Of a DNA stretch of 64,000 bases, positions 46,652 through 58,178 are shown piece after piece. A program made the position numbers and the translations under genes. The stretch is from assembly GCA_033439795.1 (NCBI GenBank), contig JAUTDP010000016.1:496001-560000 (forward strand), written 5' to 3'. This DNA comes from Sordaria brevicollis (lineage: Eukaryota > Ascomycota > Sordariomycetes > Sordariales > Sordariaceae). Each line of letters opens with the position of its first letter. Position 1 is the first letter of the stretch. Below the pieces are notes generated by a model. The model saw nothing but the letters and a program-made list of their open reading frames with translations, made no database searches and was not told the origin of the DNA.

Positions 46652-47060
46652 CTAGCCCTGCCTTATTGGCTCATGCCCCGCGTCGATCGCCGCCTGGATA
46701 ACGCTCATATCTACCTCGTCCTTTGAAGGAATCAACCAGGTTATTCTGCTTCCTAGCGTTCTGGCGAATCTGGTCTCAACCACTGATCTGCCCCTATCGT
46801 AAAACTTTGGTCCCTGAGGAAAATCCTTGGGGACTGAAGGAGGCTTGGGGAGTACGAAATGGTTGATGAGGAAGCGCTCTTTGTCAGTCCATGTCGAAAC
46901 AGTGAAATCGTTCTGTTGCTTCTTTGTCAACCTTTTCTTCTTCGGACGCGGGGGCTGATCAGCGCCGATTTCCCTCTCAGGAGTGGCGTCAGGCTTGGTC
47001 GTTGAAGGCTGGACTGGGAGTTTCTTTTTCTGGGCGCGTGAGGTTTTGGTGGTGAGAGAG
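46652..47060 (-). pseudogene. Exon-like ORF without a start codon
   Basis: An open minus-strand frame ends at TAG (46652-46654) and reads back through PIRQG, a region rich in charged residues, NDFTVSTWTDKERFLINHF and a nuclear-signal-like RPKKKRLTKK near 46930-46950. It then becomes Ser/Thr/Lys-rich. No ATG exists in frame upstream; the first in-frame start-like codon is TTG. It is either the last exon of a gene with an unlocated upstream exon, or a remnant. It ends only 40 nt before the ATG of the frameshifted ORF at 46611, an unusually tight same-strand spacing for a fungus. Confidence 0.4.
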
Positions 47061-48758
47061 GTAGAGAGAGAGTTGATGGAGGATGGGAAAGGAAAGGAAA
47101 AGGTTGAGGAAAGGATTTTGGGAGAATTTATAGGAGTGGGTAGAAAGACAGAAGCTATATCGTGAGGGAACGAGTGGAAACTGCTATTCGTTTGTAAAGA
47201 GTCGGATGAAACTGGATGGACATGAAGAGTGACCGGGTGAAGGATCAGAGAATCGCGAAACTGCGAAAGTCAAATTTCATCTGATATAAGTAGTATATAG
47301 TTCGGGACCGAGGTGTGCTGCCACAAAGGCTCGCTTCTAACGGAAATCTTAGGAAAATCCAGACAACGCATACCTCTATCAATCTCAAATGCTGTGCTGG
47401 GTTGATAAAGAGAATCCGAGGTTCAGAGTCTGCAGTCATACTTCAGCACCTGCACAACTGAAGAGCGAGAACTTGCTCTTCCTGAGATGATCTGTTACTA
47501 CAAGGATAACACGAACTGAAGCAAGAAACTTACGGATCAATCCTGACCTCGTGCAGCAGAATATAAGGTCGTCCAAATAACGCAAGTTTCCCTCCAACGC
47601 CTAGACTCCCTCTCTTGAAAGGACGAAAAGGGCCATTGCCTTCTGCGTTGGACAATTTGAAACTCCGTGGAGACAGGACGTAGGTATCTGCCTATTCTTC
47701 GTATTCAAGCCGTTTGTTCATTATTCTGGACTTGCCTGTCCCCTCCTCGGTGGATAGTGTACTGACGTCGATGCTGGTTTTGGCCAAGTGTGGGACGAAA
47801 GACTTCTTCGTGTTTGTTAGCAAAAGCGGCGAAGAGGGGCCATCACACCAGGCTTCGAAGGTTTCTCGGTAAGGACATTGTGCAGCATGTTAGTCAGTGT
47901 TTCAGCATCTAGATAATTGACGGTCCCAAAAGGCGGTCATCGGGCGCTTGGTGCTAGTGCTTTGCCTCGATCAACGTCTCTATACCTTCGAGGCAGCCGT
48001 GGTTGCGGAGGGGTTGACGCACAATTTGATATTCGCAGAGTGGAGCTGTCTATCTTGATCGTATTTCAGCCTGTGTAGCAGATGTTTGTGTTCGCTGAAA
48101 ATATCGAAATCAAGTTATGGGACAATAGTAGGCATTGCATATCTCTAGCAGAAATCCGAGGAAAGGATGAAAGCTGACAAAGTCTGGAGAAATCCAAAGA
48201 CTGCGCAAAGGGAGGTGCAACCGGCGCAAAGGTGGGCGACGACCGGCATTGACTGAGATGCAGCACTATCGCATATACGCTTGCATTTACAGAGCTATAG
48301 CTAGATGGATATCGCCCCTAACAATTTTCCAGCGGGCATGTGCTGCACAGGCCAGGGGCGCTGCGAACATTTATGCCTGAGCATTCTCTCGTTCTTGTTC
48401 TGTTTGATCTTCCACATTCATCTTTTTTTTTTCTCCCTACTAGATCACCTATTTTTCGTCCCTTCTCACATTATACATGTGTATGTCCTTTTTCTGTCTC
48501 GAACACTAAGATCTACGTCATCAACATGAAATTTTCCACAACTCCTCCCCGCCATTGTACCAGCGAGAGAGAGCATTAGCGACAATTGCTAAATCTGTTA
48601 CGGCACTAACACCTTTACACCACATCTCCCCAATCTGTCGATAGTATCACATCTCATTCCTCTCTCGAAGCCATTCTCAGCGAGTTTTCAACCCCTCCTC
48701 CTCAATCCAGCCAAACCAACCTTAACAATCCCCGCCCCCCTCCTCTTTCACTCCCTCC
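47061..48758. other. Intergenic region
   Basis: I see no supported gene. The stretch from 48410 to 48530 is pyrimidine-rich and could be the leader of an unlocated transcript. The right part is the 3' flank of the Gln-rich gene. Confidence 0.4.
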
Positions 48759-50045
48759 TTACCCCCTTCTCCCCTCACCCACCACCTTCCTAACCACCTC
48801 ATCCCCCTCTTTCTCTAGAATCTCCTTGACACTTTTTAGTAATCTCTCCCTCTTTTTATCCACCGCCTCCATCACCGCCATCATCGTTACGTGCACCGCA
48901 ATTTTGTTTTCTCCCTCTGTGAGATTCCAATTGTTTTTACTATTTTCATCTTGATCTCCACGAGCTGCGATCAACTGCCTCATTCTATCCTCTAAGATTA
49001 TCAGCACGTCTTTTCGGAGGGCTTCGTAGTTGATTTCTTGGATGTTCAGTTTGGCGGGGTCTGCTACTTCTTCTTGCTTCACAGCGGTGCTGGTTTGTGC
49101 TGTTGCTTCTTTTTTGATACTGGCTTGTCCTTTTGCTTCCGGGCTTTCTTCCTGTTTCACCTTCGGCTCGGTCTTTACCTGACCTGCTCCTTGTTGTGTT
49201 GGAATAGCAGCAGCAGGTCTCTGTTGTGATGAGTCCTGCTGTTGAGTTGGCCTTGGTCTTTGCCATGCTGGGATAGAAGCATGTCTCGGTAGAAGTGGGT
49301 TCTGGATTGGTGGTGTTCGTTGCAGCTGATGGCCTGGCTGATGGCCTGGCTGATGGCCTTGCTGCTGCACTTGCTGTTGAACATGTTGTTGAACATGCTG
49401 TTGAACATGCTGCCGAGCTGGCTGCCGAGCTGGCTGCTGGACTGGATGCTGGACTGGATGCTGGACTGGATGCTGGATTGGTTGCTGGACTGCTTGCTGG
49501 ACTGGCTGTTGGACTGGTTGTTGGACTGGCTGGTGGACTGGCTGCACGTGGTGGACTGGCTGCACGCGGTGGACTGGCTGCTGAACTGGATGCTGAACTG
49601 GATGCTGGACGGGATGCTGGAGTGGCTGTTGGACTGGTTGGTGGGCTGGCTGGTGGATTGGTTGTTGTTGTTGTTGTTGAACTGCCTGCTGCTGGACTGC
49701 CCGTTGCTGCAAAGCTGCATAACGCCGCTCAGCCGCCTGAACAAATGGTAGACTCTCGGCAATCTGCCGCTCCGTAGCTATACTCCGCGGTATCCAAGTT
49801 GTGGTACCATCAGCCCCTGCAGGCGGAGTGGGTATATACCGCCTCCTAGCAATACATTCGACGCAGGGGAAGGGAACGGGCCTGTGACGTCCAGACGGTC
49901 CAGACCTGTTGTCGTAAACAAGGCGCTGACTAGAAAGACACTGGAAGTAGTAAGGACAAGCGCTGTAATGGACAGTCTCCACCGGGTAGTGACGGCGGTG
50001 GAAGCACATGAAGCTTATGAGGCCGTGGAGTCTGACGACGCACAT
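48759..50045 (-). CDS. Gln/Pro/Val/His-rich protein (428 aa), possible nuclear regulator
   Basis: A single ORF starts at ATG 50045. An ATG at 50115 lies only about 35 nt below a minus-strand TATAAAAG box (50150-50157) and opens a different frame of 61 codons, so it may act as an upstream ORF or mark an alternative first exon. Residues 25-75 contain several cysteines (ACPYYFQC, VECIARR). Residues 115-245 are a tandem low-complexity tract of HPVQ/QPVQ units. Four consensus SUMO-acceptor-like motifs (VKTE, VKQE, IKKE, VKQE) lie within about 60 residues after it. The C-terminal 100 residues are a charged helical region (MRQLIAARG, AVDKKRERLLKSVKEILE) that could form a coiled coil. A transcription-related role is plausible but inferred only from composition. 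Confidence 0.6.
   Translation of the reverse strand: MCVVRLHGLISFMCFHRRHYPVETVHYSACPYYFQCLSSQRLVYDNRSGPSGRHRPVPFPCVECIARRRYIPTPPAGADGTTTWIPRSIATERQIAESLPFVQAAERRYAALQQRAVQQQAVQQQQQQPIHQPAHQPVQQPLQHPVQHPVQHPVQQPVHRVQPVHHVQPVHQPVQQPVQQPVQQAVQQPIQHPVQHPVQHPVQQPARQPARQHVQQHVQQHVQQQVQQQGHQPGHQPGHQLQRTPPIQNPLLPRHASIPAWQRPRPTQQQDSSQQRPAAAIPTQQGAGQVKTEPKVKQEESPEAKGQASIKKEATAQTSTAVKQEEVADPAKLNIQEINYEALRKDVLIILEDRMRQLIAARGDQDENSKNNWNLTEGENKIAVHVTMMAVMEAVDKKRERLLKSVKEILEKEGDEVVRKVVGEGRRG
49310..49680 (-). repeat. Coding tandem repeats (HPVQ/QPVQ)
   Basis: 12-nt units encoding His/Gln-Pro-Val-Gln recur about 25 times within the Gln-rich gene. The pattern opens long but spurious ORFs on the opposite strand. 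Confidence 0.75.
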
Positions 50046-51134
50046 GATGGCGGTGATGCGAAAGGTGGTTTTGAGGTATGAAGTCTGGGATGGGAGTTGC
50101 TGGAGTTGTTGACATCTTGGACAGGCAGTGCCATGATCAGATATGGACGCTTTTATACAATGTACAGGTGACTGGGCAAGATTTGGTTGTCACTTGGGCA
50201 ACTTTCGGCAGTCGGCTCTCTTCAGGCATTAGAGGTATCTACCTAAACACCAGGTCTTTTCATGCAATATTTCGATCTGCCTGATGCTCACACCATGGAT
50301 CAGGCGACACTCGACAATCCAGAGGATACTGGAGATGCCAATCCATTTTGACTCTTTCCAGAAGACCCAGCGTGCACTCTTCGGGCTGGTTCGACATTTA
50401 AGTGTCACGTCATTTGCATCATGTCTTCTACGTAGAAGGTTGTCGGAACCAAGTCGTCGACATATTACTCTCAAAGCACGACTGTCTCACAACAACAAAG
50501 CCACAACCACAACACATGGCATCGATGCACACAACAACCTCTATCCCAGTCCCACGTTGTTGAGCTCATTTAGCTTGGGGTTCAGAAAGTCGCCCGTGAA
50601 ATCCACGTGGTGGCTGGAACACATGGTTTCTTTCTCTTGTGTCTCAGCCCGTATGTGAGGCGTCACTTTGGAACTTTTCTGGAAGCTTTCCTCTGTTCCA
50701 AATGTGATATCTCGTGCTTGGCATTGAAGACACTCACTCAAGATAAAGCAGGTGTCCGGTTCGTTGGGAAAAGGATCAATGGCTTCGAAACGGCGTGCAT
50801 TGTGGTGAGTTCTGGACCGGAGACCCCGAGAAACATTGGCCTTTCTCCGGCTTGAGTTCCGGGTTTGAGTCGGGGAAAGAACCCATATAAGACCTTCCCG
50901 CTATCTCTTTCTCTGGAGATGGTTCTTTCCATCTGTGTTCCAGTTCGTTCTTTCCCTTCTTCACTCGGCGGGGTGTTCCTTTCAGCGTTGTCTGCCCTTT
51001 CTCCTTCCCTTCTTCAGCGACGAGATTTATATCAAAACCGCTGGTCGGTTCTTTCCACTTTCTAGTTCCAGACCAGATCCACCGAAGCGCTGCATCTACT
51101 CGACAAGTTGCATGTTCCCAACGCAGTCATCAAG
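50046..51134. other. Intergenic region between divergent units
   Basis: It contains the TATAAAAG box of the Gln-rich gene (minus strand, 50150-50157) and a CATATAAGA box on the plus strand near 50884-50892 that may serve the short ORF at 51135. Nothing else supported. Confidence 0.4.
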
Positions 51135-51233
51135 ATGCAACCCTCCAAGACCATCATGATCTGTCGTAAAGAGAAGCGCGGAGCCTACGAGAAACCACCC
51201 GGCCCAAAGCCCGCCGGACCTAGCAAGCCATAG
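51135..51233 (+). CDS. Possible short protein (32 aa)
   Basis: An ATG in good context (tcaagATGca) opens a Lys/Pro-rich 32-codon ORF ending TAG, with RKEKRGAYEKPPGPKPAGP inside. A TATA-like box near 50884 and a spliced 3' flank (GTAAGT 51288-51293, TACTAAC branch, TTCCAG acceptor at about 51359) suggest a transcript here. The ORF may be the end of a longer spliced gene or a real micro-protein. Low confidence. Confidence 0.3.
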   Translation: MQPSKTIMICRKEKRGAYEKPPGPKPAGPSKP

Positions 51234-52112
51234 GCTGCGAACATAAAGACAATGAAATTTGATCACGACCACTATAAATTCCCTTCAAGTAAGTCTGAAA
51301 TACCTCCCACGTTGACGAATGTCCACGTTACTAACGAAGAACTGTCTCGTTATCTTCCAGACGTTATTTTAATACCAACGTGATTGCTGGCAATCACCTC
51401 ACGACCATCTACCGTAAAACGACGCTCGTTATAACATAGAACACACCTAGACTTGCATTATAGACATCATAGATGGTTCGCAACAGCGAGCGTAATCGAC
51501 TTCATCTTCTTTCTGCTTCTGCAATTCTTTGAGTCCCTGATGCACACCCCTATGACCGGCATTGCTTAATATATTGACGCTCCTCCCAGGGGCATGCATA
51601 CACACATGCTTGCCCCCTATCCGTACATATTCTCCATCCATCCCTTAAGCTGACATATCCTCCCTACCCTCGCATCACCCTCCTAACCCTCTATACTATT
51701 CACCCAGCTCAAAACATCATCTCCCCCTCCGTAACTCCCCTATCAACTTTGATATAGGTAACGGAGGCTCATATATGTGCGTATTATACCCGGAGCTGGA
51801 TGGGGGGGTGCGGTTCGGCAGTCGTTGAAATCGACCACATCATACAGTGCAGCGGCGGACAGGTTTTAGTGGAGCGAGATGACCTCACCACTTGGACGAT
51901 TCCTACATCGCATGGTGAACACCAACGACACTGCAGTATCGAACAGATCTGAATCGGCATCAGATAGCCGCCATAGTGCATGGATGCACCGTCCTGCTGT
52001 TTGCGTAATGGAGAAAACTGTTGAGAAATCTTAGTAGGCTACCACTTCGATGTTTCTTTCGTGGTAAGCTTAACACCGAAGGAACGGAATGACCTTCCAA
52101 CCTTCCGTGCAA
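51234..52112. other. Intergenic region with an intron-like sequence
   Basis: The intron-like segment at about 51288-51360 has donor, branch and acceptor. A second tiny ORF starting at 51252 would read through it if spliced. The remainder, to the HET gene stop, shows no coding sign. Confidence 0.35.
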
Positions 52113-54445
52113 TTACTCCAACTGCACCTCCCTCTTCACCGGCCTGACCTTTTCAAACTCAACATCACTCTGCACCGTAATGAACGTCCTCCTCTCCGCC
52201 ACTTTTCCACCCGCCTTCCAATCCAGCACAATCCCGTACACCGTGTCCTTGATGAACCTCCCCTCCTGCGTATGCCTCAGCCTTTCTACCACCAAACACT
52301 CGTATTCACCCGTCTTCAACGTATACGGATGCGGGAAGTTTCTCTCCGACACAATCCCAAACGGTTCCTCATCATCCTTCTTCGGCTTCTCAAAGAAGGC
52401 CTCGCTGAACGGTTCCGTGCGGATGTAGAACTTGGCCACGTACCCTTTGACGGTAAGTTTCAGTCCTTCGCAGCTGATGAACTCAGGCACCATATCGCTC
52501 TTCACCTCCCTGCCTCCTCGTCCTTTTCCGGCATTCACCAGTGAGCCATCCTGCAACGAAGTCTGCCCGAACGTGACGTGTCCTTCCCAGCCACACCAAC
52601 TCCATGACGGGAAACCTTCACGTCTGTGCGGGCGGGCAATATCCCATGGCGGAGAGTCCTTATGAAGCAGCTTGGGTTCGGGGAACTGCCAATCGTGCGA
52701 CCAGCCTAGGGTAAGAGGCAGTTCGCGAAGGGGAAGACCCCATTCGAAGCCCGAAGGGAAGAGTCGACGTTGGAGAGCTGAGAGTAAACCGAGACAGGCA
52801 TTCAGGGAGTCCGAGGGCCAGGACATTTGGCGGCAGGTGTAGTCCATGATGAGACCGGCGTAGAGGAGGATGCGTTGCGAGTCGGTTACAGAGACCTGTT
52901 TACCGTTAGCTGGGGTACATTAGAAGGAATGGGGGAGAAGAACTGACCTTGGTGTCAGTCAGGTTGAAGCCGTTCATCAGCTGACGGAAGGAATCCATAG
53001 GTCGGTTGGACAAATGGCCGTAACAGCTCGGGTCGTAAGCATCTGGCGCTCCGAAGCGCTGGCACGAGATGCCCAGCTGCTTGTCGGAGAAGAAAAGGGA
53101 CCGCTTGGAGAGCATGCCCTCCTGGAAGGTCCAGGCACGGGTGTCCCATACCGAGGCAGCCATCTCCTCTTCGACTACGGCGGGGATGGTGAACAGCTTT
53201 CGGCCGTTGATGGTCTCTTGAAGTTGCATCTCCCGGGGGCGTGTAACACCGCAGAGGCCAGCGTTAGAGTTCTGGCCGGACAGGGCAATGAGGGTTACGG
53301 CGGAGCACTGATAGATGAGGTCCATCATGGCCAGCTGCTGGGTTTTCTCGGCCTTCTCCTGGGCGGTGAGTGTGTCCCGTGGCTTCTGGTTGATGCAGAG
53401 GGCGTCGACCTGTGTCTTGGTCAGTACATCTGTCTCAGTGCACGTAGTGGACCAGGTCACTTACCCAAAGATACCGCTTCCCAAGCTTCTTGGTGACGGT
53501 AATGGAGTCCTCGATGGTCTGCGGCAGAGTCTTCTTGTCAAGAGCCCCCTCCTCGGGCATGACACCGCCCCACGTGTAGCTCAAAGCCACATATTCGCAT
53601 CCATCTGGGTAAGGGATCACCTTCCGTTCGTTGACATCGATCATCTTGGTTGTGAACAGCTCTTTGGGCCTCGTGGAGAGGCAGTATTCCTTGTGGTTTT
53701 TCCAGCACACATCAAGACCATTCCTGGCGAGCCCAAAGTCAACGTACGGCTCGACCAACCGCCCGTTGTATTCATGACGACCTGTGTAAGCGTCCTCGGT
53801 AGCGAGGCAGATGGCCGGGCCTGTCATCTCTGGGCTTTGCACACCCGGCTCATCATCCGAGAAGAGCAATGGAACTTGAATGCTGTGTACTATGTGGCTG
53901 AGATGTCGCAAGCCGAGGAAGATGGCACTCTGGGCCCTTGTCTTCTCTGGAAGGTACTCCCAACCGGTATGTCGAGCGTATGCCCGATATGGAGTAAGTC
54001 TCATGCCTTTGGTGTCGGGCCGGATGCCCTCAGTCGGCATGATGCGGTAGATCAGTCGACAGAAGGGGCAAGATGCACATAAGCTGAGCGAGCCAAGCTC
54101 ACCGAGGTCAAGCTCGTAGGGCTTGAGACGAGCGAAGTAGTCCCTGAAGCCGCCGCCGTCATCTTCGGGAAGAAGACCAGAGGGGAGCGGTTCGGAGAGC
54201 TCGAAGGCTCTGAGCGGGTTGTAGTCGGTGCATCGCTTGCAGAGAGAGCTGGGTTTGGCTTGAAGTTCCTTGAGAAGCTTCTCATCGTTGGTAGAGAGTG
54301 AGCCAAGCTCGTTGAATTGCACCTCAGGCTCAAAGAAACTCGGCTCCTTGCTTTCACTGTGGGCCTTCTGGACTACTGGACATGGTGCTGAGATTGGCTC
54401 GAGCTTTCGGCAAAAGATGCACAGTCTGAAGTCGGAGGAAGGCAT
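52113..54445 (-). CDS. HET-domain (heterokaryon incompatibility) protein, three exons
   Basis: Exons 53465-54445, 52948-53409 and 52113-52895 with introns of 55 and 52 nt (GTAAGT...ACACAG; GTCAGT...GCTAAC...ACAG) give 741 aa. All three HET blocks are present: YVALSYTWGG at the end of exon 1, then RYLWVDALCINQ formed exactly across the first splice junction, and WDTRAWTFQEGMLSKRSLFF in exon 2. The N-terminal 290 residues carry paired cysteines (CIFC, CKRC, CASCPFC) that could bind metal. The C-terminal 260 residues hold WSWCGWEG, frequent downstream of HET domains. Such proteins trigger cell death when incompatible hyphae fuse; the partner is not evident here. Length is normal for the family. 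Confidence 0.9.
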
Positions 54446-55560
54446 TCTGGGGTCAGTGATGTTGATTCGAGATAGGAAGTGAAACTAAACACGACATGAA
54501 GACTTACTGGTCCTTATAAGGATCCGTGGTACGCCTTGGACTTCAGCTCTGTCGTCGAGCTAGTCAATCAGTGGCTGCCCAACATTTCAGCTCCATGGCC
54601 GCTGATGCATTGCTGCCTAGATACTTTTGGCGGCTGACGTTATCCAGGAAGTGGCTTGGCCTGTCTCAAGACAATCCTTTGACACCCTTCGAGGTTGTTC
54701 TGTGGCGATGATCGGAGTATCCAACGGGTAAAAGCTGGAGCATCGAGATTGTTCAACCGGGGCTTGAGGTGAAGAGACGTTGGTGTTAGCGCTCATGGCT
54801 GTATTAGTGGGTAACAGGCGGGAGTGCATTAACACGAGCGCTATGCCACAGGTTCCAGGGCACTGTTGCCGAGTAAGAGAACCGCAACGAAATTTGACAT
54901 GATGCTGGGAGTGGTTTATGAAGCTGAGGAATTGGCGAGTGGCATATCTGAAAGGATGCGGACCGACCTCAAGCTGCCCATGTAATGATGCGGCGACATG
55001 GTTGAACGTCAGAAGAAGGTGTTTGGATGAAGTCAAGACCTCGGACGAGACAAATCCGGACAATCCCCACCACAGTCGGTCTTGTCCCGCTTTTAGTTGC
55101 CGGGCTTGCCGGTTTCGGGACCGGCAAACGGCTCAAAGCGGGTCTGCACCATCCCGCCCGCGGTTCTTCCCACTTGGGCCGGCCACCGTAAGCCGGCACT
55201 TTGATGGCGTCATTAACCCCCCTCATAAAACACACATAACATCGTCGGTTACTCTTTCCCTCGCAAATTGAGAACCATTTACAGTTTTGTCAAACGTGAT
55301 ACTTATTGTCCGGGTAAGTCAATACACGCATTTGTCATCAAACTCGGAGACAGGCGGGGTTAAACATTAACTCCTCCCCCACGCACCACAACACAACCCC
55401 TCATGCGGGGGTGAGGTGAAGTGGTGCATCTCCATGTCAACAAACAGCCACCACCACCTGCATATATAAATCATCATCACCACTTTCCCCCAAACATCCT
55501 TTTGGACTTCAGCCAAGCATCTAACCACCCATCACCCACCAGACACCTCAGTTGCCCACC
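54446..55560. other. Divergent promoter region, HET gene and reductase gene
   Basis: No supported gene. It contains a GC-rich block near 55080-55200 and, at 55463-55470, a TATATAAA box for the reductase. Confidence 0.45.
55463..55470 (+). promoter_or_regulatory. TATA box of the aldo/keto reductase gene
   Basis: TATATAAA lies 91 bp before the ATG, followed by a pyrimidine- and CA-rich leader. Confidence 0.6.
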
Positions 55561-56674
55561 ATGCCTCTAATCGCCCGCTCCCCCAAACCGCGCGTCATCC
55601 TCGGTCTCATGACCTTCGGCACCGACCCCGTCGCCGGCGCGCGCGTCACCACCCTGCCCGAATTCGGCAAAGTCTTGGATCTGTTCCAATCGCGGGGCTA
55701 CAACGAAGTCGACACCGCGCGTATGTACATCGCCGGCAAGCAAGAAGCTTTCACCCGCGAGGCGGACTGGAAAGATCGCGGCTTGACGCTGGCTACCAAG
55801 ATCCAGTATCCCACCGAGGGAGGTATGAACACGCCCGATAAGGTGTTGGAAAGTGCGGAGTTGAGTTTGAAGGAGTTGGGCGCCGATTGTGTGGATATTT
55901 TGTATTTGCATGCTGCTGTATGTTCCCCGTTCTTACCACAGTGAACAAGGGGGAGGGTGACTGACAGGAAGAAAACAGGACCGCAAAACCCCCTTCGCCG
56001 AAACCCTCTCCGCCATCGACCAGCTCCACAAAGCCGGCAAGTTCGTCCGCTTCGGCATTTCCAACTTTACCGCGTTCGAGGTAGCCGAGATTGTCATGAC
56101 TTGCAAGTACAACAACTGGGTCCTTCCCACGGTTTACCAAGGGATGTACAACGCCATTACCCGCAGTCTCGAGACTGAGCTTGTACTTGCATGCCGTCGT
56201 TACGGCCTCGACATTGTGGTCTACAACCCCCTGGCCGGCGGTCTGTTCTCCGGCAAAATCAAGAGCCACGATATCGTCCCTGAGAGTGGAAGGTTCTCCG
56301 ATGTGAACAAGATGGGCGCCATGTACCGTGGTCGGTACTTCAAGGAGTCGACCTTCCGGGCGCTGCAGGTGGTTGAGCAGGCGGTGGAAAAGGCGGGCTT
56401 GACCATGATTGAGACTGCCCTAAGATGGGTGGTGCATCACAGCGCGCTGAAGATTAAGGATGGGAATGATGGAGTCATTATTGGTGTGAGCAGTATCGAT
56501 CAGTTGGATAACAACTTGACGGATCTGGAAAAGGGACCGTTGCCGGAGGAGGTTGTCCAGGCGCTGGATGAGGCGTGGAGGATCACAAAGGTTGACACGG
56601 TCAATTATTGGCATGGAAAGGTGGAGTATGGGTATGATGTGAGGGAGGTGCTGTTTGGGAAGGGGGCGAAATAG
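55561..56674 (+). CDS. Aldo/keto reductase, AKR7 (aflatoxin aldehyde reductase) type
   Basis: Exons 55561-55917 and 55979-56674 with a 61-nt intron (GTATGT...GACTGAC...AACAG) give 350 aa, the usual size. It should reduce aldehydes or ketones with NADPH in the cytosol. Visible motifs: a start strand VILGLMTFGTD, the Asp region EVDTARMYIAG with the catalytic Tyr, Lys in LATKIQYP, and His in LYLHAADRKTPF, the last formed across the splice. FGISNF and VYQGMYNAI follow, as in AKR7 enzymes acting on aflatoxin dialdehyde or succinic semialdehyde. The substrate here is unknown. The C-terminal ends at FGKGAK with no targeting signal. Clean coding, no oddities. Confidence 0.92.
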
Positions 56675-57046
56675 GAAGGACGGTTGTGGAAGCTTTAGAT
56701 GGTAATTAGATGAATCAATGAGCTGATACTCATAGTCATGTTGGTGTCCCGAGATGGAGCTACGAGATGTCGGTACTCGTAAAAATATAAACATAAGAAA
56801 AAGTCATCAAGTCTCCACTAACCAGTCCGCATCACCATCGTAGGATGTGGTTAACGTTTCCATCCCAATATTCCCCGGCATCCCTCCCGTCCGCCCCGCC
56901 CCGCTCCGGCCCCGGCCCCTCACCCGACCGCAGTGGATCCCGACCCCTACCCCGACGTACCGTGTCCGTGCACCCCACACCCGGATCCCGTACCCCATAC
57001 CGTGCGCCCGCCGCGCCGAGACGGGCCGACTCCACAAGTTTCAGCT
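56675..57046. other. Non-coding GC-rich stretch
   Basis: 3' flank of the reductase followed by very GC-rich sequence. ORFs on both strands here come from composition; none is convincing. Confidence 0.35.
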
Positions 57047-57270
57047 TCAGGGGGGGCGCAGCGCTTCCAGAAGTTCTTCAGCTGGGCCAGCATCCCCGGC
57101 CGGTCCGATCATTTGGATCTCGTATTTTCCGTGACTCCACAGGGGCCGTACCGTAATCTCCGTGGTGATGGTTCTGGACCGTGCGCGCAATGGTTGGACT
57201 TGTCGGGACGTCCGATCTCAATGTTTTTCGTGGGCAGGTGGTCAATGTCGACATTCACATTTGGGTACAT
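57047..57270 (-). pseudogene. Possible frameshifted small gene
   Basis: From ATG at 57270 one frame reads MYPNVNVDIDHLPTKNIEIG and continues to a TGA at 57109-57111. A second frame overlapping its end reads TTEITVRPLWSHGKYEIQ and then GPAGDAGPAEELLEAL to a TGA at 57047-57049. Together they look like one short protein broken by a frameshift near 57150-57175. No family was recognised. It may instead be chance in GC-rich DNA. Confidence 0.3.
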
Positions 57271-58178
57271 TATCGAAAGTTGATGTTCTTGGAAGTAAAA
57301 AGATGAAACTTGTTGGCTTATGAGTGCTTGTCTATCAAGTGGTTAAGGCATTCAGTAATGGAATCAGCTTGGCGATTGCCGAGCGGTGACACAGTACCCG
57401 TCCCTGCCGTGGAAGAGAACCGGAAAAAGCGATCCTGCACTTAAGATCAGCAAGGAGGACAAAAATAGAGATACTTGATTCCGAGACAGGCAAACGACGA
57501 CGGCGGTTGCGAAACAGTTCCATCATGCCACTGTCCCGGCCCGGCGGAATGGAAATCGTGGGGAGGTGCCGAGTTGTTTGACGGATCATGAGCCTTTCCT
57601 GGTGTGGAAGTGGTTCGGTATCTCAAAACACAGGGTAGGTAGTCAAAAAACGATGCCGACAAAAGGCCGTGAACATCGGCCTGGCGTCTCGCCAACCTAT
57701 CGCCAGCCCGCTACCGAATTCGGCCATGGCACGCGAATTGATGGTTGTAGTGAACGAACGTCGTCAATAACTCAAATGCCGAAGCCATCACAAGAAGCAA
57801 AGTTTCTAAGCGCCCTCTCGCTATTACCGGTCACGATCACTTGCATTTGGTGGTCGCCCAACGTTGAACAAATTCCGCGAGTGGATAAAATAGACGCCAA
57901 GCACACAGCATGGGCAAGTTATGCAGGTCATTTTGTGGTGTGGTGTGCCGCAGTGAGGTGTGACGTGCATGCAGGTACTGTGCTATTTTCTGCCCGCTTG
58001 TGTACGGTGTCTGCAGGTGCGATTGTCGATGTGAGAATCAGCGGTTGCGGTTGCCATTTCTGTTGAGGATTTCGACGATAGTTTCTTCTTCAGTCGTTCA
58101 TTTTGCTGCTTTGTTGTCATCAGCAATCATTTTGCTGGATATTCATGGTCTTCTTTTTGTTGTTGTTTCAACGTGAAG
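57271..58178. other. Intergenic region
   Basis: No supported coding exon, RNA gene or repeat was recognised. Confidence 0.35.

Noticed and set aside
49295..49777. Long plus-strand ORFs of Leu/Ala/Gly-rich repeats
   Set aside because: Antisense of the HPVQ/QPVQ coding repeats.
53315..54082. 255-codon plus-strand ORF
   Set aside because: Antisense of the HET gene, whose splice junctions and motifs are clear.
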